From Deinococcus aquaticus (GTDB lineage Bacteria; Deinococcota; Deinococci; Deinococcales; Deinococcaceae): a stretch of DNA of 64,000 bases. The notes below the pieces were generated by a model that saw nothing but the letters and a program-made list of their open reading frames with translations, ran no database searches and had not been told where the DNA came from. Made by a program: the position numbers and the translations under genes. The DNA is taken from the NCBI RefSeq assembly GCF_028622095.1, contig NZ_CP115166.1, forward strand, positions 124,001-188,000. Direction: 5' to 3'. Positions 40,862-54,644 of this stretch are shown here, piece after piece (within the stretch, counting starts at the first letter, position 1; the number at the start of each line of letters is the position of its first letter).

Positions 40862-41222
40862 TCAGTCCGGCAGCCGGAGCTGATCGGCCGGGACGGGCCG
40901 GCCCAGCAGGAAGCCCTGCAGGATGTCCCCGCCGACCGATTCGATGAACGCGGCCTGCTCGGGCGTTTCGATGCCCTCGGTGGTGACCTGCAGGTTCAGG
41001 GCGTGCGAGAGCAGCATGACGGCCTCGATGATCTTCTCGGAGGTGCCGTGCGGGTCGCCGGTCACGCCTTGCAGGAACGACCGGTCGATTTTCAGGGCGG
41101 TCAGGGGAAAGCGGTTGAGGTAACTGAGGCTGCTGTACCCGGTGCCGAAGTCGTCCAGGGACAGGCGGATGCCCAGGGCGCGCAGGCGGTGCAGGGTCGC
41201 CTCGGCGTCCGGGACGTTCATC
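40862..41222 (-). pseudogene. Detached C-terminal part of an EAL domain
   Basis: On the minus strand this runs from MNVPDAEATLHRLRALG to LLGRPVPADQLRLPD and stop. It contains DDFGTGYSSLSYLNRF, KIDRSF and EGIET, which are the second half of an EAL phosphodiesterase domain. It is the continuation of the gene at 42303-45029, cut off by the insertion at 41223-42399. The TTCATC target copy is at 41217-41222. It has no start signal of its own beyond what the IS might supply. Confidence 0.92.
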
Positions 41223-42399
41223 CAAGAGTTTCCACTTCCCTGCTGATGTCGTGTCACGCGGCGTCAAGCAGGGGGCCGTCCTGCTCCATCCCGGTCAGGA
41301 CGTACTTTTCGGCATTCTGAGCTGCCTGCCGTTGTGCGGCCCGCCACGTCATTCCCGGTACTTCCCTACGCACCCGTAACACCGCGTGAAAGGCCTCCAC
41401 CACGCACCACACCCAGTTCTCCTGCGCCTGGATCGTCCGGCAATGACAGCGTCCCAGTCCCAGGTTCTGCTTGAAGAACCGGTGAATCACCTCAATTCCC
41501 CAGCGGGCCTTCCAGGCCCGCAGCAGTGAGCGAACCGTGACGTCACCACCAAACGTGCTGAACAGGAAAAACCGTGTCCACTCCCCGTGCACCTTGCGCC
41601 ACACGATCAGGACATCGAACCCACCGACCTCACGGGTGACCGACAATCGACGGACACGCCACCCGAACTCCGCGTACAGGTGGCAGCGTTCTGGAGGGAA
41701 CTGCCGACTCAGCGCACCGAGGGTGAGTCCCTCACCCTCGAACTGCACGGTCATATTGGCTTTGGCACGGATCAATACCGGAATCTGATGCTCGCGACTG
41801 AAGGTCACAGCCGCGTCCCGCCCGAACTCCCCATCCAGGAGGAGACCCGCCATGGGGACGCCCGCCGCGAGGCAATCCTGGACGACGTGGATCATTTCCT
41901 GAGTCGCTGTACGGTAAGGATAGCGCTCTGTATGCAGGGCCTGGGAAACCTTGAAGCGCTCCAGCAACGGAACTGGATCTTCACCGAACCTGACCAGGGC
42001 CGCGGAGGTGAACTGATGGCCCAGACGGGTCTGGGCCTGACCGCTGTAGTGGTAGTTCACGCCTTCCATCGTCCGTCCGGCGTGGGGCACCATGACGAAA
42101 TCAATGGCCAGGAACGCGCCCTCCGGCGCGTTCCTGGCTCGACGCTTGAAGTCCTCCGTGGAGGCGAAGGAGTCCCGCGCCATCTCTTTGGAGATGGCAC
42201 TTTTACACAGGGTGCTGTAGGGGATGAGGCCACTGAGGCTGGTGACCCGGTTCAGCTGAGCGGTGATGATGCTGTGCGGTAGGCTGGGGATGCGAGGCAT
42301 AGTCACTTCGCATAAAGGCCCATGAGACCGGGGAATTTCAAGCCCCTGCCTCCTGGGCCTTCGTGCTGGTCGCTATTCCCTCGCCTGTGGAAACTCTTG
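41223..42399. mobile_element. IS4-like insertion sequence (1177 bp)
   Basis: The element has 13-bp terminal inverted repeats: CAAGAGTTTCCAC at 41223-41235 and GTGGAAACTCTTG at 42387-42399. It is flanked by a TTCATC duplication (41217-41222 and 42400-42405). It holds one DDE transposase gene. Removing it with one TTCATC restores VLMNVPDAEA, a continuous EAL domain. Confidence 0.92.
41254..42300 (-). CDS. DDE transposase, IS4/IS701-like
   Basis: The 348-aa protein from MPRIPSLPHSII has catalytic acids in LAIDFVMV, LLLDGEFGRDA and RWGIEVIHRFFKQNLGLGR. It appears intact. A GTG at 42306 is in frame and overlaps the stop of the interrupted GGDEF reading frame by four bases (GTGA), so read-through from that gene could feed transposase translation. 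Confidence 0.9.
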   Translation of the reverse strand: MPRIPSLPHSIITAQLNRVTSLSGLIPYSTLCKSAISKEMARDSFASTEDFKRRARNAPEGAFLAIDFVMVPHAGRTMEGVNYHYSGQAQTRLGHQFTSAALVRFGEDPVPLLERFKVSQALHTERYPYRTATQEMIHVVQDCLAAGVPMAGLLLDGEFGRDAAVTFSREHQIPVLIRAKANMTVQFEGEGLTLGALSRQFPPERCHLYAEFGWRVRRLSVTREVGGFDVLIVWRKVHGEWTRFFLFSTFGGDVTVRSLLRAWKARWGIEVIHRFFKQNLGLGRCHCRTIQAQENWVWCVVEAFHAVLRVRREVPGMTWRAAQRQAAQNAEKYVLTGMEQDGPLLDAA

Positions 42400-45029
42400 T
42401 TCATCAGGACGCTTTCCGTGATTTCCAGCACCAGTGAGGAACCCGGCAGGCCGTGGGTGTTCAGGGCGTCCTGAACGGATTCCACCAGTTGCGGATTCCA
42501 GAATTGCCGGGGGCTGAGGTTCACGCCCACCTGCAGGTGCGGGTGCTGCGCGCGCCACTGCGCGAGTTGACGGCACGCCTCGTTCAGCACCCACGCGCCG
42601 ATCGGCAGGATCAGCCCGGTGTTCTCGGCCAGCGGAATGAACTCGCCCGGCGAGATCATGCCCAGGCGCGGGTGCCGCCAGCGGCACAGGGCTTCGGCGC
42701 CGACCAGTTCGCGCGATCCGGCGCGGAACAGCGGCTGGTAGTGCAGCTCGAGTTCGTTGCGTTCCAGCGCGCGGTACAGGTCGGTTTCCAGGCTGACCTT
42801 GCCGGGTTGCAGCGCGCCGGCGGCCGGGTCGAACACGGCCACGCCGCCGCCGGTGCGTTTGGCGCGGTACATGGCGAGGTCAGCGGCGCTCAGCAGCGTC
42901 TCGCCGTCGGCGCCGTGTTCAGGCGCGAAGGCCAGCCCCAGGCTCGCCGCGACGAACAGTTCCTGACCCTTGACCCGGAACGGCGTCTGGAAACAGGTCT
43001 TGAGCAGTTTCTGAATGCCGCTACGGAACACGCTCTGGTCACTGCCGAACGGGAGGATCAGCGTGAACTCGTCCCCGCCCATGCGGGCGACCACGTCGGA
43101 CGGGCGGAAGGTGCTGCGCAGGCGCTGCGCCACCTGCGCCAGCAGTTCGTCCCCGGCGCTGTGCCCCAGCGTGTCGTTGATGACCTTGAAGCGGTCGAGG
43201 TCCAGCAGGCCCACTGCCAGCCGCTCGCCGGTGTGGCCGCTGCGGCTCAGGGCCTGGGTCAGGTACTCCAGGTACAGCGCCCGGTTCGGCAGGCCCGTCA
43301 GGCCGTCGTACATGGCCAGCCGCTGCATCTCGGTCTGCGCCAGTGCGCGTTCCAGCAGCAGCGAGGCCAGTCCGGTCAGGTCCTGCAGGGCCGCCAGTTC
43401 CGCCGGTGTGGGCGTGCGCGGCGTGTCGCTGAACACCGTGAACACACCCAGTGGCGCCTCGTCTGCGCGGCTGGACAGGACCGGCAGGCCCCACATGGCG
43501 TGCAGGCCGCGGGCCAGCAGCGTTTCGCGCGCGCCCCGGTGCAAGACCACGTTCTCGCGGCGGATGTCGTTCACGATCACGGGTTGCCCGGTGCGGACCA
43601 CAGTCGCGCACACGCCCTCGTCGCGGCGCAGGTCCACCTGCGCGACTCCTTCCTGAGCTGAGGTTCTCAGGGCGTCCGTGTCGGAATTCACGCTGGCCCG
43701 CAGGGTGAGCAGGTGGTCCTCACGCAGCCAGCCGGCGACGATCAGGTCGCCCAGATCCAGGCGGATCAGGCGGCACAGGCCATTCAGCAGGTCCTCGACG
43801 GGACGGCCCGCGGCGGCCATTTCCAGCAGTTCGCGCCGCATGCGGTCCCGGCGTTCGCGCTGCACCTCCCCGGTCACGTCGCGCTGCACGCTGACCCAGT
43901 GCGTGAACCAGCCACGGGCGTTGGCGACCGGCACGATGCTCAGGTGCACCCAGATGGGCGTGCCGTCCTTGTGGTAGTTCCGGATGATCTCGTCTACCGG
44001 TGTCCAGGACAGCAGGTTCGCGCGGATGCGGTCCAGGGTCACTCGGTCGGAGTCCGGTCCCTGAAGGATGCGTGGCGTGCGCCCGATGATCTCCTCCGGC
44101 GTGTACCCGGTCATGCGCGTGAAGGCCTCGTTCACGTACACCACGCGCGGCCCCTCCCCGGTCACCGGTTCGGCTTCCGAGATCACCACCGCCTCGCGGG
44201 CGTTCACGGTCACGCTTTCAAGCAGCCGCAGCCGCTCCTCCTCGCTGCGGCGCTGCGTCACGTCCCGCAGCGTCACGGTCAGGCCGCCGGGACTGGGGTA
44301 CACCCGCGCGTCCAGCCACTGCCCCTGCGGCGCTTTCAGTTCCGCGCCCTGCCGCTCACCCGAATCCAGCGCGCCGCGCATCACCTTCAGGAATGGGCCG
44401 GCGAACATCCACGCGGCGTGCCCGGCCAGTTCCGCGCCGCTCAGGGTCCCTGCTGGCAGATTCAGCAGGCGCTGCGCGGCCGGGTTCAGGTACAGCAGAT
44501 TCAGGTCGTGATCCAGGCTCAGCAGGCTGTCGTCCACGCTGCCCAGCGCCGCCTGCATCCGCTCGCGCGACACGGTCAGTTCGCGTTGCAGGCGGTACTT
44601 CTCGACGGCGCGTTCCAGGTCTCGCAGCAGCCCCGGCCCGCTCAGGGTGGATTTCACCACATAGTCCTGCGCGCCGGCGTTCATGGCCTGCACCGCCACC
44701 TGCTCGTCGCCCACGCCGGTCAGCATCACGACCGCGCAGGCAGGCCGCGCCTCTTCCAGCACCTCCAGGCCCGTCATGTCCGGCAGGTTGAAATCCAGCA
44801 GCACGCAGTCCGGCGTTTCACGCTGCAGGAAGTCCACCGCGTCGGCCCCCACGCTCACGACCGTGCACTGCACCTGCGGGGCCGCGCGCCGCAGCAGATG
44901 CTGGTACGTCCAGGCGTCCTCCTCGCTGTCCTCGACAATCAGAACCCGCAGCGCGCGCGGCGCGGGGCTGTGCGCGGCAGGCAGGGAGGTGGGGCGCGGG
45001 TGCTCCGTCATGTTCCCATCATTCACCAT
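42303..45029 (-). pseudogene. REC-PAS-PAS-GAF-GGDEF-EAL protein, truncated in EAL by IS insertion
   Basis: The 908-aa reading frame starts at ATG 45029 after TGAGG. Domains in order: REC (about 27-140, phosphoacceptor D79 in LLDFNLPD), PAS (about 150-260), PAS (about 270-395; YVNEAFTRMTGYTPEEI), GAF (about 405-555), GGDEF (about 570-735; MGGDEFTLIL near 650) and the first half of EAL (from about 748, GAEALCRW). After ITESVLMN (about 876) the last 32 residues are translated IS. The cyclase half looks complete; the phosphodiesterase half is lost. Confidence 0.92.
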
Positions 45030-45173
45030 GAAACCTCACACGCGCGTCACTTCACCGCACCCTTTACGCGCGTGATGCCGGGACAGGCCGGCCGCTCTGC
45101 ACGCCCACCTGCGAGCAGCCTGCGGCGAGGCTCCCGGATCAGGCCCCCCGATCAGCTGTCCGGATCAACAACG

Positions 45174-45204
45174 GCGCCCCCTGCACCTGTCTGGTGGGGG
45201 GCGC
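45174..45204. terminator. GC-rich hairpin after the RND operon
   Basis: GCGCCCCC (45174-45181) pairs with GGGGGCGC (45197-45204), with ACC/GGT inside. It is about 60 bp downstream of the RND gene stop on the minus strand, where GTTGTTG follows. Confidence 0.55.
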
Positions 45205-45244
45205 TGTATTGATCCGGCTGTATTGATCGGGCTGTGTCGATCCG
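45203..45244 (+). repeat. Three 14-bp tandem repeats
   Basis: GCTGTATTGATCCG, GCTGTATTGATCGG and GCTGTGTCGATCCG are consecutive. They lie between the hairpin and the RND stop. The function is unknown. Confidence 0.7.
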
Positions 45245-45265
45245 GCAGGGTTCAGTCGGGAGTGT

Positions 45266-48684
<3,419 letters not shown>

Positions 48685-48688
<4 letters not shown>

Positions 48689-50031
48689 GGCTGCGTGCCG
48701 CCTTCCGCGTCCGCCCCGGTCGCCCCGGTACTGGCCGCGTCAGCTGCCACGCGCTTGACCTTCACCTTCGCGCCGTCCTGCAGGCTGGCCGGCACGGGCG
48801 TGATGACCTCCTGCCCGGCCTGCACGCCGCGCAGCGCCACCTGGCCGCCACTTTCGGCCACGACCGTCACGGGCGTCAGCTGCGCCAGTCCTTCCGCCGC
48901 GACGTACACGGCGTTCTGACCGCCGTCCACCTGCACGGCGCTGCTGGGCACCAGCGTGCCCGTACCCAGCGTGTTGCGGTAGCGGGCCTGGGCGGTCGCG
49001 CCGACCGGCAGCGCCTCGCCCCCCTCGACGCGCGCCGTGACCGGCACCAGCCGGTTGGTGCCCGCGATGTTGGGCGTGCCCGTCACGACCGCCACGTAAT
49101 TCACGCCGCCGTACCCCAGGTTCAGGCGCGCGCCGTCCTTCAGGGCCAGCGCGTCCCCGCTGGGCACGCTGAACTTCGCGCGGATGCTGCCCGGATCGAC
49201 CAGCCGCGCCACGGCGGAGCCCTGCCCGGCGAACTCACCCACGCTGACCGCCAGGCTGGCGACCGTCCCGGAGAACGGCGCGCGGACCGCCGTGCGGGCC
49301 AGGTTCTCCTCGGCCTGCGCCACGCTGGCCTGCGCGGATTTCAGGCTGGCCTGCTGCAGCGGCACACTGCCGCTGGCGCTGCTGCCGTTCTGCGCCAGGG
49401 CGTTCTGCGCCTGCGCCAGGGTGCTCTGCGCCTGCGCCAGCTGCGAGCGGGCCGCCTGCAGGTCCGCGAGGCTCACGCCGCCCAGACCGTACAGCGTCTC
49501 GGCACTCTGCGCGCCGCTCTGCGCCTGCGCCAGCGCCGCGCGCGCGGACGTGACCGAGGCGCTCAGCGCGGCGCTGGCCTGCCCGGTGTTCGTGCGGGTC
49601 TGATCCAGGTTGATCTGCGCCTGCTGAACCTGCAGGCGCGCGTTCTCCAGGGCCTGACGCTGCTGCGTGTCGTCCAGCTGCACCAGCACGTCGCCCCTGT
49701 TCACGCGGTCACCCTCGGCGACCAGCACGGCGCGCACGTTGCCGCCGCTCTGCGCGGCCACCTGCGAGTCCCGCTGCGCCTCGATGATCGCCGACGCGCT
49801 GCGCTGCACGTTCAGGGTGCCGCTCGTGGCCTCCACGACCGTCACGTCCAGCGTGGTGCTCTTGGCCGGCACGGCGTCCAGATTGTTGGTGGTGGCCTTG
49901 GCCGGTGTGGCCTCGCCGGAACCGGCGTCCGCCCCTCCCGGCGCGGCGCAGGCGGCCAGGGTGGCGCTGAGCATCACGGCCAGCGTCAGCTGCGCGGCGG
50001 GGCGGCGGCCCACAGGAACGGCGCGGCTCAT
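48685..50031 (-). CDS. RND periplasmic adaptor (MFP/HlyD family) lipoprotein
   Basis: This 448-aa membrane-fusion protein has a lipoprotein signal ending in the lipobox LAAC (about residue 28). A biotinyl-lipoyl half-motif ([23 protein letters not shown]) surrounds a long coiled-coil hairpin rich in Ala and Gln. A beta-barrel region ([19 protein letters not shown]) follows. The ATG at 50031 overlaps the TolC gene stop (ATGA). Confidence 0.9.
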
Positions 50032-51128
50032 TTCACCAGTCCCGTGACGTCGGTGCCGGCGGCGCTGCCCAGCGCGGCCAGCGAACGCCACACGTTGTTC
50101 TGCGCCTGCGTGACGGCCAGCGCCGCCTGCTGCGCCTGCACCTGCGCCTGCTGCACATCCACGGCGGCGGCCGTGCCGGCTTTCAGGCGGGCCTGCGCCT
50201 GCGTGAGGCTGGTCTGCGTGTTCGCGAGGCTGTCACGCGACAGCGCCACGCGCTCCTGCGCGTCCTGCAGGCTGCGGTACGCGTCACGCACCTGCGTCAG
50301 CGCGCTGCGCTGAGCGTCACCCAGGCTGATCTGCGCGTTCTGCGCGGCCACGCGGGCGTCTTCCAGGGTCCGGGCCGGCGTGTAGTCGTTATCGGCCAGT
50401 TTCACCTGCAGGGCGCTGAACGCCGCGCCGTTCGCGGCCTGCACCAGCCCCGGCAGGCGTTTTTCCAGCCCGGCCTGCAACCCGGCCAGCGTCAGGCTCA
50501 GTTTCGGCGGGGCGGGCGGGGCGCTCAGGGTCAGGTCGGTACTGGCGGGCAGGTTCAGGCTGCGGGCCAGCTGCGCTTCCAGCACCGGCAACTGGTCGCG
50601 GGCGCTCTGCAGGTCCTGCCGGTCGTTGTCCAGGGTGTTCTGCACGCGGCTCACGTCCAGCGTGGTCGCCACGCGCGCCGCCAGTTTCGCCTGCGCGATC
50701 TTCAGCTGCCGGGCGTCCAGCTCGACCTGCGCGGCCGACACGCGGGTCCGCGCGGCCGTCTCGAAGGCGCCCAGGTACTGCGTCACCACAGTCTGCGCCA
50801 CGCTCAGTTTCGTGGAGGCCAGCGTCGCCGCCTGCGCGGTCACGTCCTGCTCCGCCTGCGTCAGGGCCGTGATCGGGGAGGTCGGGTCGGCCCGCACGGC
50901 CCGCAGGTTCGCCTGGGCTTTCTGCAGGTTGGCGCGCGCCGTGGTCACGTCCGCCCCGTTCTCGAGCGCGCGGGTCACGGCGCCCGGCAGGGTCAGGGTG
51001 GTCGCCGCCTGCGCGGACGCCTGCGGGGCGGCCAGCGCCAGGGTCAGGGCCAGCAGGCGGAACGCGCCGCCGCTCAGGTTGCGGGAGGTGGTCGTGGGGT
51101 TCAGGGTCTGGTTCGTCAGGTGGTTCAT
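50028..51128 (-). CDS. TolC-family outer-membrane efflux protein, second copy
   Basis: This 366-aa protein has a signal peptide ([19 protein letters not shown]) and long heptad-rich helices typical of TolC. It is shorter than the usual 430-500 residues and lacks some of one repeat. It overlaps both neighbours by four bases. Next to a full-length TolC it may be a partner subunit or a diverged duplicate. Confidence 0.82.
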   Translation of the reverse strand: MNHLTNQTLNPTTTSRNLSGGAFRLLALTLALAAPQASAQAATTLTLPGAVTRALENGADVTTARANLQKAQANLRAVRADPTSPITALTQAEQDVTAQAATLASTKLSVAQTVVTQYLGAFETAARTRVSAAQVELDARQLKIAQAKLAARVATTLDVSRVQNTLDNDRQDLQSARDQLPVLEAQLARSLNLPASTDLTLSAPPAPPKLSLTLAGLQAGLEKRLPGLVQAANGAAFSALQVKLADNDYTPARTLEDARVAAQNAQISLGDAQRSALTQVRDAYRSLQDAQERVALSRDSLANTQTSLTQAQARLKAGTAAAVDVQQAQVQAQQAALAVTQAQNNVWRSLAALGSAAGTDVTGLVK

Positions 51129-52606
51129 GGGGTACCTCCGGCAGTCAGGAGCAGCGGGTCGAGATCGGTGGTGGCCTGGGCGAGCGTCAGGGTGGCGAGC
51201 GTCACGGCGTTCAGTTGCGATTGCAGCGCCTGATCGGCCTGCAGAGACGTCAGTTCGGCCTGCCGGACATTCAGGGCCGTGGCCAGTCCGGCGTCCAGGC
51301 GGGCGCGGGCGCTGCCCAGGGCGGTGCGGGCCTGCTCGGCGGTCGTGCGGGCAGCACTCAGCGCGGCCTGCTCGTTCTGCAGGGCGTCGAGGCTGGCGCG
51401 CACGTCGAGTTCCACGCTCTGGCGGGCGCTGTCCAGCGCCAGTTGCGCCTGCGTGACGCTCAGTTGCGCCTGCGTCAGGGCCGTGCCGCGCGTGTTCCCG
51501 AACACCGGCAGGGACGCGCTGAGCGACAGGACCACGCCGCCCGGAATGACGCTGGTGTCTTTCAGGGGCAGGCTGACCTGCGCGCCCAGCGTGCCCTGCT
51601 TGACGTTCAGGGTCCCGCTGACGAGGCGGCCGCTGTTACCGGCCGCGTCACTGAGCTGCCCGGCGCGGACGCTGGCACTCACGTCCGGCAGGCGGGCGTC
51701 CAGCCGCGCGGCGCTCAGGCCCGCCTGCGCGTCGGCCAACGCCGCCTGGGCGCGCGCGACCTCGGGCCGGCGGGACAGGGCCCGTTCCAGCAGGGCCCCC
51801 AGGTCACCGCTGACGGTCAGGGCAGGCAGCGGCGCGAACGCGGCGGCCTGGGCGGGCAGCGCGGCGGGCGTGCCCAGCAGGCGGTTCAGGCTGCGGACGG
51901 CCTGCGCCTGCGCGCGTTCGGCGCGGGTCTGGGCGGCCTGCGCGGTCTCGAACGCCGCCTGCTGCGCCAGCAGTCCCTCGGCCGACAGCACGCCATCGGT
52001 GCGCTGCGACTGCGCGGCACTCAGTTGCGTGCGGGCCACGTCCAGTTGCGCGCCGGCCAGTTCCAGGCCCGCTGAGGCGGCGCGCACACCCTCGTAGGCC
52101 TGAAGGGCCTGCACGGTCAGGCGCGCGCGGGTGCTGCGCAGGTCCACCGCCGCCCCGGCCAGCGCCCGCTCGGCGCTGCGGGCCCCCTCAAGCGCCGGAG
52201 CCCAGGGAAGCACGTTCAGGCTGGCGTTCAGGGTCAGGGTCGTGGCACCCGCAAACGTCCCGCCGTCCCAGGGAACGCGGCTCAGGGTGCCGTCCGCGCC
52301 GGCGGTCACGCTCAGTCCGGCGCGGGTCCGGGCGCTGTCCAGCGTCAGTTGCGCCGCGCGGTAACTCAGGTCCGCCGCGCGCCAGTCGGGCGAGCCGCGC
52401 AGCGCCGCCAGCAGTGGCGTCAGGCCGGCCGCCGTGGTCGGTGACAGGGGAGTCGCAGCCGGGGCCGTGACGGCAGAGGGGGGCGTGGGCACCGCGCTGG
52501 GCGGCGCGGTCTGCTGCGCCCCGGCGAAGCCCAGCAGCACACTCAGGGTCAGCAGCAGGGTCATCCGCGCTGGCCGCGACAGAAGGGAAGGGGGTGAATC
52601 AGTCAT
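51125..52606 (-). CDS. TolC-family outer-membrane efflux protein, first copy
   Basis: This 493-aa protein has a signal peptide ([14 protein letters not shown]) and two TolC repeats rich in Ala, Gln and Leu, including [21 protein letters not shown]. The ATG at 52606 has TGAGGTTTCCTGC upstream. It is the first structural gene of the efflux operon. Confidence 0.87.
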   Translation of the reverse strand: MTDSPPSLLSRPARMTLLLTLSVLLGFAGAQQTAPPSAVPTPPSAVTAPAATPLSPTTAAGLTPLLAALRGSPDWRAADLSYRAAQLTLDSARTRAGLSVTAGADGTLSRVPWDGGTFAGATTLTLNASLNVLPWAPALEGARSAERALAGAAVDLRSTRARLTVQALQAYEGVRAASAGLELAGAQLDVARTQLSAAQSQRTDGVLSAEGLLAQQAAFETAQAAQTRAERAQAQAVRSLNRLLGTPAALPAQAAAFAPLPALTVSGDLGALLERALSRRPEVARAQAALADAQAGLSAARLDARLPDVSASVRAGQLSDAAGNSGRLVSGTLNVKQGTLGAQVSLPLKDTSVIPGGVVLSLSASLPVFGNTRGTALTQAQLSVTQAQLALDSARQSVELDVRASLDALQNEQAALSAARTTAEQARTALGSARARLDAGLATALNVRQAELTSLQADQALQSQLNAVTLATLTLAQATTDLDPLLLTAGGTP

Positions 52607-52946
52607 GCAGGAAACCTCAGAGGTCGGGAACGCCGGAACGCGGAGCACTTCACGGACGGGGGAGCGGAGGTGGGGGAAGCGGGCAGTGCCGCGTGGCCGG
52701 AGGGCGGGGTGGGAGCTCTGGCCCGGTGGAGGGGCCGTGGAGCGGCGGGGGAGGACATAGACATGGACATGGAACCTCGGAGCGGCGGGCCGGGCAGACA
52801 GGCCGTGGGCGGAGAAGCAGGTGTGGCGCGATGGGTGGGGGCGGGTGGGCCGTCAGAGATTAAAGAGTGAACACTTACTTATGAATGACACTGCAGGCGA
52901 CCGGGCCGCGCGACCACCGAAAGGATGACCCCCGCCGGCAGGCCGG
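52607..52946 (-). promoter_or_regulatory. Efflux operon 5' region with AT-rich promoter island
   Basis: This stretch has no supported gene. Its only AT-rich part (52855-52895) reads, on the minus strand, CATTCA, 17 bases, TTTAAT. That is a possible promoter for the efflux operon with a leader of about 250 bases. Outer AGTG..CACT arms (52866-52892) could be part of a TetR operator. This is suggestive only. Confidence 0.4.
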
Positions 52947-53540
52947 TCACGGCGCCATTCCCGGCCACATCACGTCCAGCAGGCCGCGCACGAAGCGCCC
53001 CCGCTCGACCGAGTCGTGCCCCATGGGCGGCAGCATCCGCTCCCGGTGGATGTAATGTGTCAGCGCGCCCATCATTGCCAGCGCCGTCACCGAGGCGTCC
53101 AGCGGACGCACCCGGCCCCGCTGCGCCTCCGCCTGCAAGTAGGTGTCGAGCGCGTCGGCATCCGAACGGATCGGGTCGTCCAGGCGTTGCAGCAGCGGAT
53201 TGTGCCCCGGATCGTGCCCGCGCGAGAACATCACCATCAGCTTGGGCATCAGCACCTCGGCCTCGTCCAGCACGCTCATCATGGCGCGTTCCAGGTTGCG
53301 GCGAACCTCGCCCTGCCCCACCTGCTCCAGCAGTTGCGGCCGCCAGCGCCCGTAGTTGCTCAGGCCGATGGCCGCCATGAACAGGTCCTCCTTGGTCGGG
53401 AAACGGTTGAACAGCGTGCCCTCGGAAACCCCGGCGCGGCGGGCAATGGCGGCGGTCGTGGCCGAGAATCCCTGTTCCAGAAAGACCTCGTGCGCGGCCT
53501 CCACTATCTGTTCATCGGTGATCGAGCGGGGACGGGCCAT
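52947..53540 (-). CDS. TetR/AcrR-family repressor
   Basis: This 197-aa TetR regulator has the DNA-binding pattern [35 protein letters not shown] (residues about 21-55) and a helical ligand domain. It lies directly upstream of the efflux operon on the same strand and probably represses it. AATACT lies five bases before its ATG with AGG between, a leaderless-like arrangement. Confidence 0.9.
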   Translation of the reverse strand: MARPRSITDEQIVEAAHEVFLEQGFSATTAAIARRAGVSEGTLFNRFPTKEDLFMAAIGLSNYGRWRPQLLEQVGQGEVRRNLERAMMSVLDEAEVLMPKLMVMFSRGHDPGHNPLLQRLDDPIRSDADALDTYLQAEAQRGRVRPLDASVTALAMMGALTHYIHRERMLPPMGHDSVERGRFVRGLLDVMWPGMAP

Positions 53541-53816
53541 ACCTGAGTATTTACCCCATTAACCCGGCGGCGTGGTGTGTGCCGCCTCACAAGTTCACGC
53601 GCGACTCCCCCAATCCCCCCCACCGGTGAGGCATGATGACGGCACGCCCCCCCCTTCAGCCCCCAGTCTGTACACCCGGCCTTCCCGCACCGCCACTGCT
53701 CAGTCACCAGCTCGGGCACTGTTCAGCTCAGTCAATGTTCAGCACGCTGCGGCCCCCCAGGGCGTACACTCACGGACCTGCCCCGCACCCACATTCCCAA
53801 CCCGAGGTTCACATTC
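53541..53816. other. Intergenic region without a supported gene
   Basis: It separates the tetR gene from a recombinase-like gene. It contains C-rich runs and a GTTCACATTC just before the next start. Open frames crossing it lack start signals and have skewed composition. Confidence 0.5.
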
Positions 53817-54128
53817 ATGCTGATCGGCTACGCACGTTCCATCCAGGCCCAGAAACAACCCATCACCCAGATCAAGGAACTGCTCAGCGCCGGTTGCCAG
53901 TCCATCTTCATCGACAACAACAGCGGCGACCACCTCGAACGCCCGGTCCTGCACCGCGCCATCGAGAGCCTGCGTCCCGGCGACACCCTGATCATGCAAA
54001 ACCGCGACCGCCTGAGCCGCAACGCCACCCAGACCACCATCCTGCTCGGCCGCGTCGCGCAGCAGGGAGCCGACGCCCGCTTCCTGCACGAAACGCCCCG
54101 CGCCGTGCCCGCCACGTCCGCACCCTGA
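53817..54128 (+). CDS. Serine-recombinase N-terminal domain, catalytically doubtful
   Basis: This 103-aa protein matches only the catalytic domain of resolvases: MLIGYARSIQAQKQ, LLSAGCQSIFIDNNSGDHLERPVL, LRPGDTLIMQNRDRLSRNA. In active enzymes YARVS places the nucleophilic serine after V; here the segment is YARSI, so the serine is one position early. The C-terminal DNA-binding helix-turn-helix is absent. It could be a decayed invertase or a repurposed domain. It lies next to the injection-system genes. Confidence 0.75.
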   Translation: MLIGYARSIQAQKQPITQIKELLSAGCQSIFIDNNSGDHLERPVLHRAIESLRPGDTLIMQNRDRLSRNATQTTILLGRVAQQGADARFLHETPRAVPATSAP

Positions 54129-54179
54129 CCCCCGGCACCTGCGCGCACGCCGCCCCCACCCAGGCCGTACCATGAAGCC

Positions 54180-54467
54180 ATGCCCATGGCCGCGCGCGTC
54201 GGAGACAACCACACCTGCCCCCTCTACCAGGGTTGGAACCCGCACGTCGGCGGCCCCATCAGCAGCGGCAGCGTGAACGTCCTGATCGGCGGACAGCCCG
54301 CCGCCCGCGCCGGAGACCCCTGCGTGTGCGTCGGCCCGCCCGACACGGTCGCGCAGGGCAGCGCCACCGTCCGCATCAACGGCCGCCCCGCCGCCCGCCT
54401 GGGCGACAGCACCGCGCACGGCGGCGTGATCAGCGCCGGAGCGCCCACCGTCAACATCGGCGGCTGA
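54180..54467 (+). CDS. PAAR-domain spike-tip protein
   Basis: This 95-aa protein has the PAAR repeat pattern: AARVGDNHTC, GGQPAARAGDPCVCVGPPD, INGRPAARLGDSTAHGG. PAAR proteins cap the spike of contractile injection machines and bind a metal with His and Cys. TACCAT lies six bases before the ATG, a leaderless-type promoter. It is convergent with the injection-system cluster, so it is transcribed separately. Confidence 0.9.
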   Translation: MPMAARVGDNHTCPLYQGWNPHVGGPISSGSVNVLIGGQPAARAGDPCVCVGPPDTVAQGSATVRINGRPAARLGDSTAHGGVISAGAPTVNIGG

Positions 54468-54535
54468 GCCTGCCCGCGCCGGTCGGCGCAGCGTCCCCAC
54501 CCTGTCACAGCGGGATTTCGCCTCACGCCATTCAG

Positions 54536-54639
54536 GTCGGTTGCGGGAACAACCCATCCAACCGACCTGAACTCCACGCCCGGAATCCGCCCTGCTTCCA
54601 CTCGGATTGAACGGTTTTTGCAAACCATTCAACCGGAGT
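54536..54639 (+). repeat. Dispersed palindromic repeat, copy B
   Basis: The core 54571-54639 begins ACTCCACGCCCGGAATCCG, has GCTTCCACTCG and a hairpin GATTGAACGGTTT..AAACCATTCAACC, and ends GGAGT. An upstream hairpin AGGTCGGTTG..CAACCGACCT parallels the one before copy A. It lies between the convergent PAAR and DUF4157 genes. Confidence 0.7.
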
Positions 54640-54644
54640 GCGCA

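Noticed and set aside
53504..53719. 71-codon minus frame with cysteines upstream of tetR
   Set aside because: It overlaps the tetR start region, lacks a ribosome site and shows no recognisable zinc-finger pattern.
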